From NCBI RefSeq assembly GCF_022829635.1, contig NZ_JAKSYO010000043.1, positions 1 to 64,000 on the forward strand: a stretch of DNA of 64,000 nucleotides, in the 5' to 3' direction. A program made the position numbers and the translations under genes. The notes beneath the pieces were generated by a model. The model saw only the letters and a list, made by a program, of their open reading frames with translations. It did not search any database and was not told the DNA's origin. This document shows positions 43,415 to 53,092 of this stretch, piece after piece. Within the stretch, counting starts at the first letter, position 1. Each line of letters starts with the position of its first letter. Origin of the DNA: Methylobacterium sp. E-066 (lineage in GTDB: Bacteria > Pseudomonadota > Alphaproteobacteria > Rhizobiales > Beijerinckiaceae).

Positions 43415-44296
43415 ATGACCGCACCGATCCCCACTCTCGACGGCCTCGCGCAGGTGGCGGAGCGCTACGACCTGCTCCTCTGCGATGTCTGGGGCGTGCT
43501 GCATGACGGCCAGAAGGCCCATGTCCCGGCCGGCGAGGCGCTGATCCGGTTCCGCGGCCTGCCGGGCGCGCGGCCGCGCCGGGTGGTCCTGGTCTCGAAC
43601 GCGCCGCGGCCCGGGGATGGGGTGGGGCGCATCCTCGACCGGTTCGGGGTGCCGCGCGAAGCCTACGACGCGATCCTGACCTCGGGCGACCTCACCCGGG
43701 AGCTGATCGCCGCGCGCCCGGGAGCGCGGATCCGGCATCTCGGGCCGGAGCGCGACCTCGGCATCTTCAAGGACCTCGACCTCAGCCTCGTCCCGGAGGA
43801 GGAGGCCGACCTCGTCGTCTGCACCGGCCTGTTCGACGACCGCAGCGAGACCGCGGACGATTACCGCGCCGAACTCATGCGCCTGGCGGCCCGGGGGCTC
43901 ACGATGATCTGCGCCAATCCCGACCTCGTGGTCGAGAGCGGCAACCGGCTGATCCCCTGCGCCGGCCTGCTGGCCGCGGCCTATGCCGAACTCGGCGGCA
44001 CCGTGATCTATGCCGGCAAGCCGCACCGCCCGGTCTACGAGGCGGCTTTGGCCAAAGGGGCCGAGCTCACGGGCGCGCCGGTGGATCCGGCCCGGGTGAT
44101 GGCGATCGGCGACGCGATCCGCACCGACATCGCCGGCGCCCGCGGCTTCGGCATCGCCAGCCTGCTGGTGGCCCGGGGCATCCACGCTGAGGAACTCGGC
44201 GTCTCGGCCGAGCACCACCGCCTCGGCGACGTCGCCGAATGGCTCGGCCGCCAGGTGGTGCATCCGGACGCGGTGATCGAGCGGCTGGTCTGGTAG
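43415..44296 (+). CDS. HAD-superfamily class IIA phosphatase (TIGR01459 type)
   Basis: A 293-residue phosphatase. Motif I is CDVWGVLHDG (nucleophile Asp near residue 24), motif II VLVSNAPRP, motif III/IV GKPHRPVY and IGDAIRTDIAGA. The class IIA cap lies between. Related alphaproteobacterial proteins are predicted sugar- or glycolaldehyde-type phosphatases; the physiological substrate is unknown. The hydratase gene follows on the same strand. Confidence 0.88.
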   Translation: MTAPIPTLDGLAQVAERYDLLLCDVWGVLHDGQKAHVPAGEALIRFRGLPGARPRRVVLVSNAPRPGDGVGRILDRFGVPREAYDAILTSGDLTRELIAARPGARIRHLGPERDLGIFKDLDLSLVPEEEADLVVCTGLFDDRSETADDYRAELMRLAARGLTMICANPDLVVESGNRLIPCAGLLAAAYAELGGTVIYAGKPHRPVYEAALAKGAELTGAPVDPARVMAIGDAIRTDIAGARGFGIASLLVARGIHAEELGVSAEHHRLGDVAEWLGRQVVHPDAVIERLVW

Positions 44297-44330
44297 AGTA
44301 TCGCTCCCGGCCACCATGCTACAACCGGGA

Positions 44331-45155
44331 ATGGCCGATCCCGTCCCCGCCGCCACCCATGCCCGCACCATCCTGGCGGCCCATGAGCATCGCCGCCAGA
44401 TCGCGCCCCTGACCGGCTGGGATGCCGGCCTCGACCTCGCCGCCGCCTACCTTGTGGCCGACGAGGTCCGGCGCCTGCGGGTGGCAAGGGGCGAGCGCCC
44501 GGTCGGCCGCAAGATCGGCTTCACCAACACGACGCTCTGGGATGCCTACAACGTCCACGCGCCGATCTGGGGCCCTGTCTACGACACGACCTTGCATGAC
44601 CGCGCCGCCCTGACCGGTCCGGTGCCGCTCGCCGCCCTGGTCGAGCCGCGGATCGAGCCGGAGATCGTGTTCGGGCTGGTCCGGGCGCCCGAGCCCGGCA
44701 TGGACGACGCGGCCCTAATCGGCTGCCTCGCCTGGGTGGCGCAGGGGTTCGAGCTCGTGCAGTCGCTGTTTCCCGGCTGGCGCTTCGCCGCTCCCGACAC
44801 GGTGGCGGCCTTCGGGCTGCACGGCCTGCTGGTGCTCGGCGAGCGGGTGCCGATCGCCGCGGATTCGGCGCAAGCCTGGATCGACGCCCTTGCGGGGTTC
44901 TCCGTCGAGCTGCTGCGGGACGGCGCGGTCGCCGACCGGGGCAGCGCCCGCAACGTGCTCGGGGGCGGCCCCCTCGCGGCCCTCCGGCACCTCGTTGATG
45001 TGTTGGCTAACGACCCGTTAAGCCCGCCGCTCGCAGCCGGCGAAATTGTCACCACCGGGACGCTCACCGACGCCCTGCCGGTGGCGTCCGGGCAGGTCTG
45101 GAGCACGCGGCTCTCCGGGCTGTCGCTGCCCGGCCTCGACCTCGCCCTGGCCTGA
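44331..45155 (+). CDS. 2-keto-4-pentenoate hydratase/fumarylacetoacetate hydrolase-family protein
   Basis: A 274-residue protein of the MhpD/hydratase-decarboxylase group: GRKIGFTNTTLWDAYNV, ALVEPRIEPEIVFGL (metal-ligand acidic residues), GFELVQSLFPGWRF and GGPLAALRHLVDVLAN, ending with SGQVWSTRLSGLSLPGLDL. Such enzymes hydrate or decarboxylate 2-oxo-dienoates from aromatic ring cleavage. No ring-cleavage genes are nearby, so its substrate is open. ATG 44331 is preferred over 44316. Confidence 0.8.
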   Translation: MADPVPAATHARTILAAHEHRRQIAPLTGWDAGLDLAAAYLVADEVRRLRVARGERPVGRKIGFTNTTLWDAYNVHAPIWGPVYDTTLHDRAALTGPVPLAALVEPRIEPEIVFGLVRAPEPGMDDAALIGCLAWVAQGFELVQSLFPGWRFAAPDTVAAFGLHGLLVLGERVPIAADSAQAWIDALAGFSVELLRDGAVADRGSARNVLGGGPLAALRHLVDVLANDPLSPPLAAGEIVTTGTLTDALPVASGQVWSTRLSGLSLPGLDLALA

Positions 45156-45392
45156 CGCGGTCGGAGGCGTCCGCGTCGGCCCGCAAAAAGCCCCTCGCTC
45201 GTGGGTTTCCGGCACAAAGCCGCCGGGCATCCGTAGGAAATCCCTCGCGGGGGGCGCCGGATGGGGTAAGGCGAGACGGGGCGGCTGCGCGGCACGCGAT
45301 TCGCCCTGTGCCGCCCATCATCGCCCGCGTCTCGGCCCGGCCGCGACACGGGGCCGTTGGTGATGATTAGCCGACATGCCACATGCTGAGAC
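45156..45392. other. intergenic, nothing recognised
   Basis: A gap between the hydratase and a small gene. A GC-rich run with CCCGCGTC...GCCGCGACACGGGGCC near 45325-45357 could fold, but no repeat copy or regulatory motif was recognised. Confidence 0.3.
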
Positions 45393-45647
45393 ATGCCCGG
45401 ACGCGCGCGGAGCCGCTACACGACCTACCTGGTGTCCGTGACCGCGGAGCGGTCCGGCGGCCGCGGCCGCTCGGGTCGCAAACTCGCCCCCCTGGTCTAC
45501 GCGGTGATGAAGCCGAACGCCGAGGCCGCGATGGCGGCAGTCAGGTCGCTGGCCGAGGAGCCAGTCGCGGTCGCCATCGTGGGCAGCCTGTCCACCCGGG
45601 TGTCCAAGGGCCTGAAGCTGAAGCCGGGCGAGCCGCGGGTGGTGTGA
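45393..45647 (+). CDS. small hypothetical protein
   Basis: An 84-residue protein (MPGRARSRYTTYLVSVTAER, then VYAVMKPNAEAAMAAVRSLA and VAIVGSLSTRVSKGLKLKPG). A basic N-terminus is followed by a compact alpha/beta-like part; no membrane segment. Convergent with the PetR-type gene, 10 nt between stops. Codon use fits a real gene. Family unknown. Confidence 0.6.
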   Translation: MPGRARSRYTTYLVSVTAERSGGRGRSGRKLAPLVYAVMKPNAEAAMAAVRSLAEEPVAVAIVGSLSTRVSKGLKLKPGEPRVV

Positions 45648-45657
45648 CGAGCCGGGC

Positions 45658-46365
45658 TCAATCCACCGCGAGCCGGTAGCCGACGCCCCGCACCGTCTGC
45701 AGGAAGACCGGGTTGGCCGGATCGACCTCGGTCTTGCGGCGCAGGCGGTTGATCTGCACGTCGACGGTGCGTTCCGCGGCGAGGCCCCCGGGCCCGGCGA
45801 GCTGCTCGCGCTCGACATTGGCGCCCCCGGCCGCGGCCAGGATCGTCAGGATCTCGCGCTCGCGGTCGGTGATGCGGATCAGCGCGTCGTCCCGGCGCAA
45901 CTCGCCCCGGTCGATGCGGAACGCGAACGGCCCGAAGGTCACGGTCTCGGCCGCCGCCTCGCGCGGGCTGACGCTGCGCTTGATGATGTTGCTGAGCCGC
46001 AGGGTCAGCTCCCGGGGCTCGAACGGCTTGGGCAGGTAATCGTCGGCGCCGATCTCCAGGCCCATCACCCGGTCGTTCGGGTTGGAGCGGGCGGTGAGCA
46101 TCAGGATCGGCACCCGGGAGGTCTCGCGGACGCTGCGGGCGTAGTCGAAGCCGTTCTCGCCGGGCATCATCACGTCGAGCACCATCGCGTCGAACACGAC
46201 GCTCTGGGCCCGGGCCCGGGCCTCGGCGGCGCTCGCCGCCACGGTCACGCGAAACCCCTGGTCGGTCAGGTAGCGGGCGAGCAGCTCGCGCAGGCGGCGG
46301 TCGTCGTCGACCACGAGGACGTGCGGCGCCGCGTCGGGCAGTTCGGCCCGGGGGGCGGTGGTCAC
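45658..46365 (-). CDS. petR: OmpR-family response regulator (PetR type)
   Basis: A 235-residue response regulator. Receiver: acidic pocket VVDDDRRLREL, phospho-acceptor in VLDVMMPGENG, conserved T/K in MLTARS and LPKPF. C-terminal winged helix: ITDREREILTIL, RTVDVQINRLRRKTEVDPANP, QTVRGVGYRLAVD. It starts with GTG 46365, overlapping the stop of the MarR gene (GTGA). The MarR-OmpR pair matches petP-petR of Rhodobacter, which controls cytochrome bc1 genes. No histidine kinase or bc1 gene is here. Confidence 0.82.
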   Translation of the reverse strand: MTTAPRAELPDAAPHVLVVDDDRRLRELLARYLTDQGFRVTVAASAAEARARAQSVVFDAMVLDVMMPGENGFDYARSVRETSRVPILMLTARSNPNDRVMGLEIGADDYLPKPFEPRELTLRLSNIIKRSVSPREAAAETVTFGPFAFRIDRGELRRDDALIRITDREREILTILAAAGGANVEREQLAGPGGLAAERTVDVQINRLRRKTEVDPANPVFLQTVRGVGYRLAVD

Positions 46366-46979
46366 GCGCCGCCACCCGCGCCGGACCCGCGCCGGGCCAT
46401 CAGGCGCCGGACCGCGGGCCGGTCCTCCGGCTCGATCATCGCCATCAAAAAGTCCTCCGGGGAACCCAGCGCGTCCGGCGCGGCGAGGGCCCGGGCGAGG
46501 CGGCGGGCCTGGACCCGGGTGAGGTCGGCGGCCAGTTCGGCACCGGATGGCGTGCAGTACAGCAGGCGCTGGCGCCGGTCGCTCGGGCCGGTCTTCTGCG
46601 TGACGTAGCCCTGCCCGATCAGGTCCTTCAACACCCGGTTGAGGCTCTGCTTGGTGATCCGCAGGATGTCGAGCAGCTCGGCGATGGTGAGCCCCGGATA
46701 GCGGTCGACGAAGTGCAGCACCCGGTGATGCGCCCGGCCGAAGCCGTAGGCCGCCAGGATCCGGTCGGGATCGCCGACGAAGTCGCGATAGGCGAAGAAC
46801 AGGAGCTCGATCAGGTCGTCGCTGCCCAGCGCCTGCGCCGGGTCCGCCGCGCGGGACGCAGGTGCGGGACCGGAGAGCCCGGATGCGACGGTGCCGTCGC
46901 GCTGTACCGATGAGGTCACGGGGGGCAGACCGTCACGTGGGGACCGTCCGGGTGGCAAGAAGGTCAGTCCCTCTGACAT
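46362..46979 (-). CDS. petP: MarR-family regulator (PetP type)
   Basis: A 205-residue MarR protein with a 50-residue disordered N-terminal extension and a winged-helix core (YPGLTIAELLDILRITKQSLNRVLKDLIGQGYVTQKTGPSDRRQRLL). The core and its fusion to a downstream OmpR regulator by an overlapping GTGA are typical of petPR operons in alphaproteobacteria. A later start inside the extension is possible. Divergent from the amidohydrolase gene. Confidence 0.8.
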   Translation of the reverse strand: MSEGLTFLPPGRSPRDGLPPVTSSVQRDGTVASGLSGPAPASRAADPAQALGSDDLIELLFFAYRDFVGDPDRILAAYGFGRAHHRVLHFVDRYPGLTIAELLDILRITKQSLNRVLKDLIGQGYVTQKTGPSDRRQRLLYCTPSGAELAADLTRVQARRLARALAAPDALGSPEDFLMAMIEPEDRPAVRRLMARRGSGAGGGA

Positions 46980-47108
46980 GTCTCAGCGCCGCCCGGGAGC
47001 GTCAAGCCCGCCAGCCTCCACCTGCGAGACACGGATCGGGGACTTGCCGGCCGCCGCTCCGGGTCCGATACCGGTCCGGGCCGGATTCGAGGGCCCGAGG
47101 GGAACAGC

Positions 47109-48473
47109 ATGAGCGACGCCGACGCACGGGCCCGCCGCCTCTGGATCCGCGATCCGCTGGCCATCCTCGCCGAGGGGGCCGAGGGCGGCATCGTGGTGGA
47201 AGGCAGCCGGATCGTCGAGCGCGTCGCCGCGGGCGCCCGGCCGGCCGGCCCGGTGGACGAGACCTTCGACGCCGCGCGTCACGTCATCATCCCGGGCCTC
47301 GTCAACACCCACCACCACGCCTTCCAGACCCTGACCCGGGCCCACCCGATCGCGATCAACAAGCCGCTGTTTCCCTGGCTGAAGGCGCTCTACACGGTCT
47401 GGGGCCGGATCACCCCGGAGGCGTTCCGGCTCGCCACCCGGGTGGCCTATACCGAGCTGCTGCTCTCCGGCTGCACCACGGCGGGCGACCACCATTACCT
47501 GTTCCCGAAGGGGCTGGAGCAGTCGGTCGACATCCAGGTCGAGGAGGCCCAAAGCCTCGGGATCCGCGCCGCCATCACCCGCGGCTCGATGAGCCTGTCC
47601 GACCGGGAGGGCGGCCTGCCCCCGGAGACGCTGACGCAGGACGACGACACGATTCTTTCGGATTGCGAGCGGGTGCTGAACCTGTTCCACGATCCGGCCC
47701 CCGGGGCGATGGTGCAGGTCGGGCTAGCGCCCTGCTCGCCCTTCGCGGTGACGAAGCGCCTGATGCGTGAGAGCGCGGATCTCGCCGCCCGGCACGGCTG
47801 CCGGCTGCACACCCATCTCGGCGAGACCCTGGACGAGGACCAGTTCTGCCTGTCGATGTTCGGCTGCCGCCCGGTGGATTACCTGGAGGAGGTCGGCTGG
47901 ATGAGCGACCGGGTCTGGCTCGCCCACGGCATCCATTTCAACGATGCCGAGGTCGCCCGGCTCGGCAAGGCCGGGGTCGGCGTGTGCCATTGCCCGACGT
48001 CGAACATGACCCTGGCGTCCGGCCATTGCCGCACCTGCGAGCTGGAGGTGGCGGGCTCCCCCGTCGGCCTCGGGGTCGACGGCTCGGCGTCGAACGACAG
48101 CTCGAACCTGATGGAGGGGGTGCGCCACGCGCTGATGCTGAACCGGCTCACCTATGGGGCGGAGACCGTGACCCATCTGGACGCGCTGCGCTGGGCCACC
48201 GAGGGCTCGGCCGCCTGCCTCGGCCGCTCCGATATCGGCCGGATCGAGCCGGGCCGCGAGGCCGACCTCGCGCTGTTCACCCTGGACGAATTGCGCTTCT
48301 CCGGCGCCCACGACCCGCTCGCCGCCCTGGTCCTGTGCGGCGCCACCCGGGCCGACCGGGTGATGGTGGCCGGGCACTGGCGGGTGATCGACGGCCAGCC
48401 GCTGGGTGTCGATGCAGTTCGCCTGCGGGAAGACCATTCGCGGCTGGCGAAGGAGCTGTTCGGGGCGGGGTGA
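47109..48473 (+). CDS. 8-oxoguanine deaminase/AtzB-TrzA-type amidohydrolase
   Basis: A 454-residue metal-dependent hydrolase. The metal sites are NTHHHAFQTLTRA, LHTHLGETLDEDQF, LAHGIHFNDAEV and GLGVDGSASNDSSNLM. CHCPTSNMTLASG lies before the last metal site. This pattern matches bacterial 8-oxoguanine deaminases and related guanine/hydroxyatrazine hydrolases of the amidohydrolase superfamily, which would recycle oxidised purine. ATG 47109. The relic IS4-type element follows its stop. Confidence 0.88.
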   Translation: MSDADARARRLWIRDPLAILAEGAEGGIVVEGSRIVERVAAGARPAGPVDETFDAARHVIIPGLVNTHHHAFQTLTRAHPIAINKPLFPWLKALYTVWGRITPEAFRLATRVAYTELLLSGCTTAGDHHYLFPKGLEQSVDIQVEEAQSLGIRAAITRGSMSLSDREGGLPPETLTQDDDTILSDCERVLNLFHDPAPGAMVQVGLAPCSPFAVTKRLMRESADLAARHGCRLHTHLGETLDEDQFCLSMFGCRPVDYLEEVGWMSDRVWLAHGIHFNDAEVARLGKAGVGVCHCPTSNMTLASGHCRTCELEVAGSPVGLGVDGSASNDSSNLMEGVRHALMLNRLTYGAETVTHLDALRWATEGSAACLGRSDIGRIEPGREADLALFTLDELRFSGAHDPLAALVLCGATRADRVMVAGHWRVIDGQPLGVDAVRLREDHSRLAKELFGAG

Positions 48474-48497
48474 GGCTCGAATGGTCCGGAACCTAGT

Positions 48498-49676
48498 CCT
48501 TTCAAGGTGTTTGGCACAGCGGTTCGGGCGAGACGCGACGCGTTCTCCTCCCCCTTGCGGTTGGGGGCTGCACAGGTTTTGCTCCGCTTTCCGCGTCGGG
48601 ACGTTGTCGGTTTTTCCGACAGGCGCGGAGGGGCGGATGGACGGGTTCGGCGGTGGGAACGTGCTGACGCCGGTGCGTAGCGCGTGGCTGTTCGAGCGGA
48701 TCGTTGAGACCGGCAGCGTGGTGCTGAGTTGCGTAGGCGGCGACCATGCTGGGACGGCGGCAGCACACCGCTCCCTCGGCTCGCCGCAGAGCGACGTGCC
48801 GACGATCCTGGCGACGTTGCGCCCCGGGCGGTGGAGGCGTGCCGGGGCCGGTGCGTGGTAGCGGTGCAGGCTACCAGCGCGCTGAGCTTTGCCGGGGCGT
48901 CCGGCCGGTCTGGTCGGGGCTCGGGCAGGGACGGCGTACAGCCGGGCTTCTTCGTGCATCAGGTGGTGGCGGTGGACGCCGCCGATGAAGCAGTCCTGTG
49001 AAGCAGTCCTGGGCCTGCTCGACGCGCAGATCTGGAGCCGGGCGCCGGGCAAGGTGTCGGCGCGGCGCGGCGCGGCCGGCCTTGGAGAAGGAGAGCCTGC
49101 GCTGGCGGATCGGTCCTTCGACAGGCTCAGGATGAGGGGTCTTCCGGGGCTTGAAGGGCGAGGGCCTGCGGCTGGAGGAGACGCAGGTGTGGGTGCTCGA
49201 GACGCTGTTCCGGCTGGCGGCTCTGGCGCTTGGGGCGGCGGTGCGGATCCTTCAGCTGGTCGATGCCCGCGACGGCGGGCGGCGGCCGATGCAGGACGGG
49301 CTCGACGCAAAGACCCGGCCGGTGGTGGAGGCCTTGGGGCGCAGTTGCGAGCGGGGCACGGCGCGCCAGCGCAATCCCCACTGGGGCCGGCACCTTGGCC
49401 TGGCTGTCCTGGATCGTCGCCCGCTACGGCGGCTGGAACTGCTACGGCAAGCCCCCAGGCCTCAAGATCATGGCCTGCGGCTGGGAACGCTTCGCCGCAA
49501 CCCCCGCAGGGGCCCTCATCGCACAGACCGAACTCGAACCTCGAACCCGTGTAGCCCGTAGCCCGTGTGGGATAGGGGAAAAGCGCCCAGTTTTCAAAGC
49601 GTTGGCGTCAAGGTGAGACGTGTGAAGCCGCTTAGCAAAACGTCCCGATCGCGACCCGATCAAACACCTTGAAAGG
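48498..49676 (+). mobile_element. decayed IS4/Tn5-like element with intact 16-bp terminal repeats
   Basis: Perfect inverted ends CCTTTCAAGGTGTTTG (48498-48513) and CAAACACCTTGAAAGG (49661-49676). Between them, plus-strand pieces of an IS4-family transposase lie in different frames: AAHRSLGSPQSDVPTILATL (about 48760), ATSALSFAGASGRS and GVQPGFFVHQVVAVDAADEA (about 48870-48995), VLGLLDAQIWSR, VWVLETLFRLAALALGAAVRI (about 49185) and GTLAWLSWIVARYGGWNC (about 49390). Frameshifts and a deletion of the middle catalytic part make it inactive. The ends may still be usable by a related transposase. Confidence 0.75.
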
Positions 49677-49858
49677 GGTGGGCTGAGCCCTTCGGAAACC
49701 CGGGGCCGCGTTGACCTTCTCCTAACCCGCGCCTGCCATCCTTCGATCTGGGAGCCAGGTTGCGTATCGGCTCCGCGACAGCCCCGCCGACCGGTTCATC
49801 CCGGCGGCGGGGCTCGTCGCAGCCTTGCTTCGCAAGCGCGATCCGTGACACTGGCGCG

Positions 49859-50470
49859 ATGCCCCGCTCGCCCTGGCTCCGTCCGGATCCGCTCCTCCTC
49901 GCCTCCACCAGCCCGACCCGGCGACTCCTGCTGGAGCGCGCGGCGCTTCCGGTGGAGACCGCCTCCCCCGACATCGACGAGCGCGCCCTGGAGGCATCGA
50001 GCCAGGGGCTTTCGCCGCCCGAGCTCGCCCTGCGCCTCGCCCAGGCCAAGGCCGACGCGGTGGCCTCCCGCCATCCGGGGCGCGTCGTCCTCGGCGCCGA
50101 CCAGGTGCTCGAACTCGACGGCACAATCTTCCATAAGCCCCGGGATTCGGACGAAGCGCGAGCCCAGCTCGCCCGCCTCGCCGGCCGCACCCATGCCCTG
50201 CATTCCGCGGTGGCGCTGGCCGGCGCCGTCAGCGACGCCTTCGTGGAGACCGCCCGGCTGACGATTCGCCCCCTCGATGCCCGGGCGATCGCCGCCTATG
50301 TGGAGTGCGCCGGCGCTGACAGGGTCCGCGCCAGCGTCGGCGGCTACCAGTTGGAAGGGCCGGGCATCCACCTGTTCGAATCGGTCGCCGGTGACCACAG
50401 CACGGTGCTGGGCCTGCCATTGCTGCCGTTGCTCACGCGCTTGCGTGACGCCGGCTACCTGGACTTCTAG
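49859..50470 (+). CDS. maf: Maf-family nucleotide pyrophosphatase
   Basis: A 203-residue Maf protein: LLLASTSPTRRLLLERAALP (phosphate-binding), ADAVASRHPGRVVLGADQVLEL (catalytic Asp region), KPRDSDEARAQLARLAGRTHALHSAV, and DRVRASVGGYQLEGPGIHLFE. Maf proteins hydrolyse dTTP/UTP or modified nucleotides and affect septation. The order maf-(CDF)-aroE-coaE resembles the conserved alphaproteobacterial maf-aroE-coaE cluster, here interrupted by the cation transporter. Confidence 0.92.
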   Translation: MPRSPWLRPDPLLLASTSPTRRLLLERAALPVETASPDIDERALEASSQGLSPPELALRLAQAKADAVASRHPGRVVLGADQVLELDGTIFHKPRDSDEARAQLARLAGRTHALHSAVALAGAVSDAFVETARLTIRPLDARAIAAYVECAGADRVRASVGGYQLEGPGIHLFESVAGDHSTVLGLPLLPLLTRLRDAGYLDF

Positions 50471-50473
50471 CCA

Positions 50474-50523
50474 GGGTTTCCAAAGGGCTCAGCCCTTTGG
50501 CGGGGTTCCGGGGCGGAGCCCGG
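50474..50523 (-). repeat. double-hairpin intergenic repeat, inverted variant (copy 3)
   Basis: On the minus strand it reads GGGCTCCGCCCCGGAACCCC followed by GCCAAAGGGCTGAGCCCTTTGG and AAACCC: the same layout as the other copies with changed stems. It starts 4 nt after the maf stop and lies head to head with copy 4. Confidence 0.6.
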
Positions 50524-50529
50524 AGGCTT

Positions 50530-50578
50530 GCAGGGCTCCGCCCTGCACCCGCAAAAGGTGCCGGACCTTTTGAAACCA
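50530..50578 (+). repeat. double-hairpin intergenic repeat, copy 4
   Basis: GCAGGGC-tcc-GCCCTGC, ACCCGC, AAAAGGT-gccgg-ACCTTTT, GAAACC, ending 20 nt before the TTG start of the cation transporter gene, so it lies in that gene's leader. Confidence 0.7.
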
Positions 50579-50598
50579 CGATCGAACGGAGCACCATC

Positions 50599-51558
50599 TT
50601 GGCCGGGCACGATCATTCCCACGGATCCCATTCCCATGGGGGGCACGGCAGCCACGGCGCTCATGGCGGCCACGCCCACGCGCCGAAGAATTTCGGGCCG
50701 GCCTTCGCGATCGGCATCGTGCTCAACACCGGCTTCGTGGTGGTCGAGGCGGCCTACGGCTACCTCAGCAACTCGATGTCGCTGGTGGCCGATGCCGGCC
50801 ACAACCTCTCCGACGTGCTGGGTCTCGCCGCCGCCTGGATCGCCGCCATCCTGGTGCGCCGCCGGGCCAGCGCCCGCTTCACCTATGGCTATCGCGGCTC
50901 CTCGATCCTGGCGGCCCTGTTCAACGCCGTGTTCCTGCTGATCGCCATGGGGGCGGTGATCTGGGAGGCCCTGGTCCGGCTGGTCCATCCGGAGCCGGTC
51001 GTTGGGACGATCGTGATGGTGGTCGCCGCCATCGGGATCCTGGTCAACGGCGTCACCGCCTGGCTGTTCGTCAGCGGCGCCAAGGGCGACATCAACATCC
51101 GCGGCGCCTTCCTGCACATGGTCGCCGATGCCGCGGTTTCGGCGGGCGTCGTGATCGCCGGCCTGGTGATCCAGCTCACCGGGCTCGCCTGGATCGACCC
51201 CGCGGTCAGCCTCGCCATCGCGGGCCTCGTGGTCTGGGCGACCTGGGGGTTGCTGCGCGACAGCGTGGCGATGTCCCTCGACGCGGTGCCGCCGGAGATC
51301 TCCCCGGAGGCGGTGACCGGCTTCCTGCGCGGTCGGCCCGGGGTGATCGATCTCCACGACCTGCATATCTGGCCGATGAGCACCACCAGCGTCGCCCTCA
51401 CGGTCCATCTGGTGATCGCCGAGGACCATCCGGGCAACGGCTTTCTGGCGGAGACCGCCGAGGGTCTGCGCACCCGCTTCGGCATCGGCCACGCGACCCT
51501 GCAGATCGAGGCGGCCGGCGGCCCGGCCTGCCGCCTCGCCGAGGCTTGCGCCGCGTGA
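50599..51558 (+). CDS. cation diffusion facilitator (CzcD/ZitB type)
   Basis: A 319-residue metal/proton antiporter. The N-terminus is His/Gly-rich ([15 protein letters not shown]), a metal-gathering tail. Six membrane helices carry the site A motifs ([22 protein letters not shown]), and the C-terminal cytoplasmic domain has [13 protein letters not shown]. It probably exports Zn, Co or Cd. TTG 50599 is chosen because GGAG sits 7 nt upstream. Its TGA overlaps the GTG of aroE. Confidence 0.9.
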   Translation: MAGHDHSHGSHSHGGHGSHGAHGGHAHAPKNFGPAFAIGIVLNTGFVVVEAAYGYLSNSMSLVADAGHNLSDVLGLAAAWIAAILVRRRASARFTYGYRGSSILAALFNAVFLLIAMGAVIWEALVRLVHPEPVVGTIVMVVAAIGILVNGVTAWLFVSGAKGDINIRGAFLHMVADAAVSAGVVIAGLVIQLTGLAWIDPAVSLAIAGLVVWATWGLLRDSVAMSLDAVPPEISPEAVTGFLRGRPGVIDLHDLHIWPMSTTSVALTVHLVIAEDHPGNGFLAETAEGLRTRFGIGHATLQIEAAGGPACRLAEACAA

Positions 51559-52406
51559 GCGCGGCTCCGATCCCCCGGGCCTTCGTGGTCGGCCACCCGA
51601 TCGCGCATTCGCGCTCGCCGCTGATCCACGGCTACTGGCTGAGCCAGCACGGCATCCCGGGCTCCTACGAGCGCCTGGACGTCGCCCCGGAGGCGTTCTC
51701 GGACTTCCTCCGGGCGCTGCCGGAATCCGGCTTCCGGGGCGGCAACGTCACGATCCCCCACAAGGAGGCGGCCTTCGCGCTGGCCGACATCCTGACGCCG
51801 CGGGCGGAAAAGATCGGCGCGGTGAACACCCTGGTGGTCGAGCCCGACGGCCGGGTCCGCGGCGACAACACCGACGCGCCGGGCTTCTGCGCCCATCTCG
51901 ACCACAGCCTCGGGGCCGGCTGGCCGGAGCGGGCCGGCGGCACCGCCGTGGTGCTGGGCGCCGGCGGGGCGGCGCGGGCGATCGTCGTCGGGCTGGCCGA
52001 AAACGGCCTGCGCCGGATCCTGATCGCCAACCGCACCCGCGCCCGGGCGGAGACCCTGGCGGCCCTGGCCCCGGGGATCGGCGCGGCGCTCGACTGGAGC
52101 GACCTGCCCGACGCGCTCGCCGGGGCGGGGCTCGTGGTCAACACCACCTCGCTCGGCATGAAGGGCCAGCCGCCCCTCGATATCGACCTCACTCCGCTGC
52201 CGGCGACCGCCGCGGTGGCCGACATCGTCTACGTGCCTTTGGAGACCGACCTGCTCGCGGCGGCGCGCCGCCGGGGGCTCGCTGCGGTGGACGGGCTCGG
52301 GATGCTGCTGCACCAGGCGGTGCCGGGTTTCGAGGCGTGGTTCGGCCTGCGCCCCGCCGTCACCCCGGGCCTGCGCGACCGGATCGTGGCGGACCTCGCC
52401 GGATGA
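51555..52406 (+). CDS. aroE: shikimate dehydrogenase
   Basis: A 283-residue NADP-dependent enzyme reducing 3-dehydroshikimate to shikimate in aromatic amino acid synthesis. Shikimate-binding [13 protein letters not shown] and [12 protein letters not shown] (catalytic Lys), NTDAPGF (Asp), nucleotide motif [33 protein letters not shown] 51555 overlaps the preceding stop (GTGA); its own stop overlaps coaE (ATGA). Confidence 0.94.
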   Translation: MSAAPIPRAFVVGHPIAHSRSPLIHGYWLSQHGIPGSYERLDVAPEAFSDFLRALPESGFRGGNVTIPHKEAAFALADILTPRAEKIGAVNTLVVEPDGRVRGDNTDAPGFCAHLDHSLGAGWPERAGGTAVVLGAGGAARAIVVGLAENGLRRILIANRTRARAETLAALAPGIGAALDWSDLPDALAGAGLVVNTTSLGMKGQPPLDIDLTPLPATAAVADIVYVPLETDLLAAARRRGLAAVDGLGMLLHQAVPGFEAWFGLRPAVTPGLRDRIVADLAG

Positions 52407-53032
52407 CCAAGGGCCGCCCCGTCATCCTCGGCCTGACCGGCTCGATCGGCATGGGCAAGTCGGCCACCGCCAAGATGTTTTCGGCGCTCGGCGTTCCGGT
52501 CCACGACGCCGACGCGGCCGTCCACGCCCTCTACGGGCCCGGGGGCGAGGCCGCCGCGGCGATCGGGGCGGCGTTTCCGGGCGTGCTCGACCCGCAGGGC
52601 GGCGTCGACCGCACCCGCCTGCGCGCGGCAGTGCTCGGCAAAGCTGATCGGATGGCGGCGCTCGAAGCCATCGTCCACCCGCTGGTTCGGGCGGCCAGCA
52701 CGGCGTTCCTGGCCCGGCACGTGGATGCGCCCCTGGTCGTCCTCGACATCCCGCTCCTGTACGAGACCGGGGGCGAGAGCCGCTGCGACGCGGTCGCGGT
52801 GGTCAGCGCACCGCCCGAGGTGCAGCGCGCCCGGGTGCTGGCCCGTCCCGGCATGACCGAGGAGGCCTTCGCGGCGATCCTCGCCAAGCAGATGCCGGAT
52901 GCCGAGAAGCGGGCCCGGGCCGATTTCGTGATCGACACGAGCCGAGGCTTTCCCGCCGCCGAGGCCGAGGTGGCGCGGATCGTGGCTGCGTTGACGGAGC
53001 GTGGTGCGCCGGAACACCCCGCCGCTGGGTGA
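52403..53032 (+). CDS. coaE: dephospho-CoA kinase
   Basis: A 209-residue P-loop kinase for the last step of coenzyme A synthesis. [18 protein letters not shown] contains the phosphate loop; [24 protein letters not shown] and the lid-region Arg residues ([15 protein letters not shown]) are characteristic. ATG 52403 overlaps the aroE stop, so the two are translationally coupled. Confidence 0.94.
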   Translation: MTKGRPVILGLTGSIGMGKSATAKMFSALGVPVHDADAAVHALYGPGGEAAAAIGAAFPGVLDPQGGVDRTRLRAAVLGKADRMAALEAIVHPLVRAASTAFLARHVDAPLVVLDIPLLYETGGESRCDAVAVVSAPPEVQRARVLARPGMTEEAFAAILAKQMPDAEKRARADFVIDTSRGFPAAEAEVARIVAALTERGAPEHPAAG

Positions 53033-53092
53033 CGCAGCCGCGGTACGGCATATCTCCCGGGTACCGATCCGGCTGCGGGATGGACGACGACG

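Noticed and set aside
41966-44371. 801-codon minus-strand open frame
   Set aside because: It is the shadow of the esterase and HAD genes on the plus strand; composition is His/Arg/Gly-rich and no domain is recognisable.
47724-49310. 528-codon minus-strand open frame
   Set aside because: Opposite to the amidohydrolase and the IS4 relic; no start site or domain. The plus-strand genes have clear motifs.
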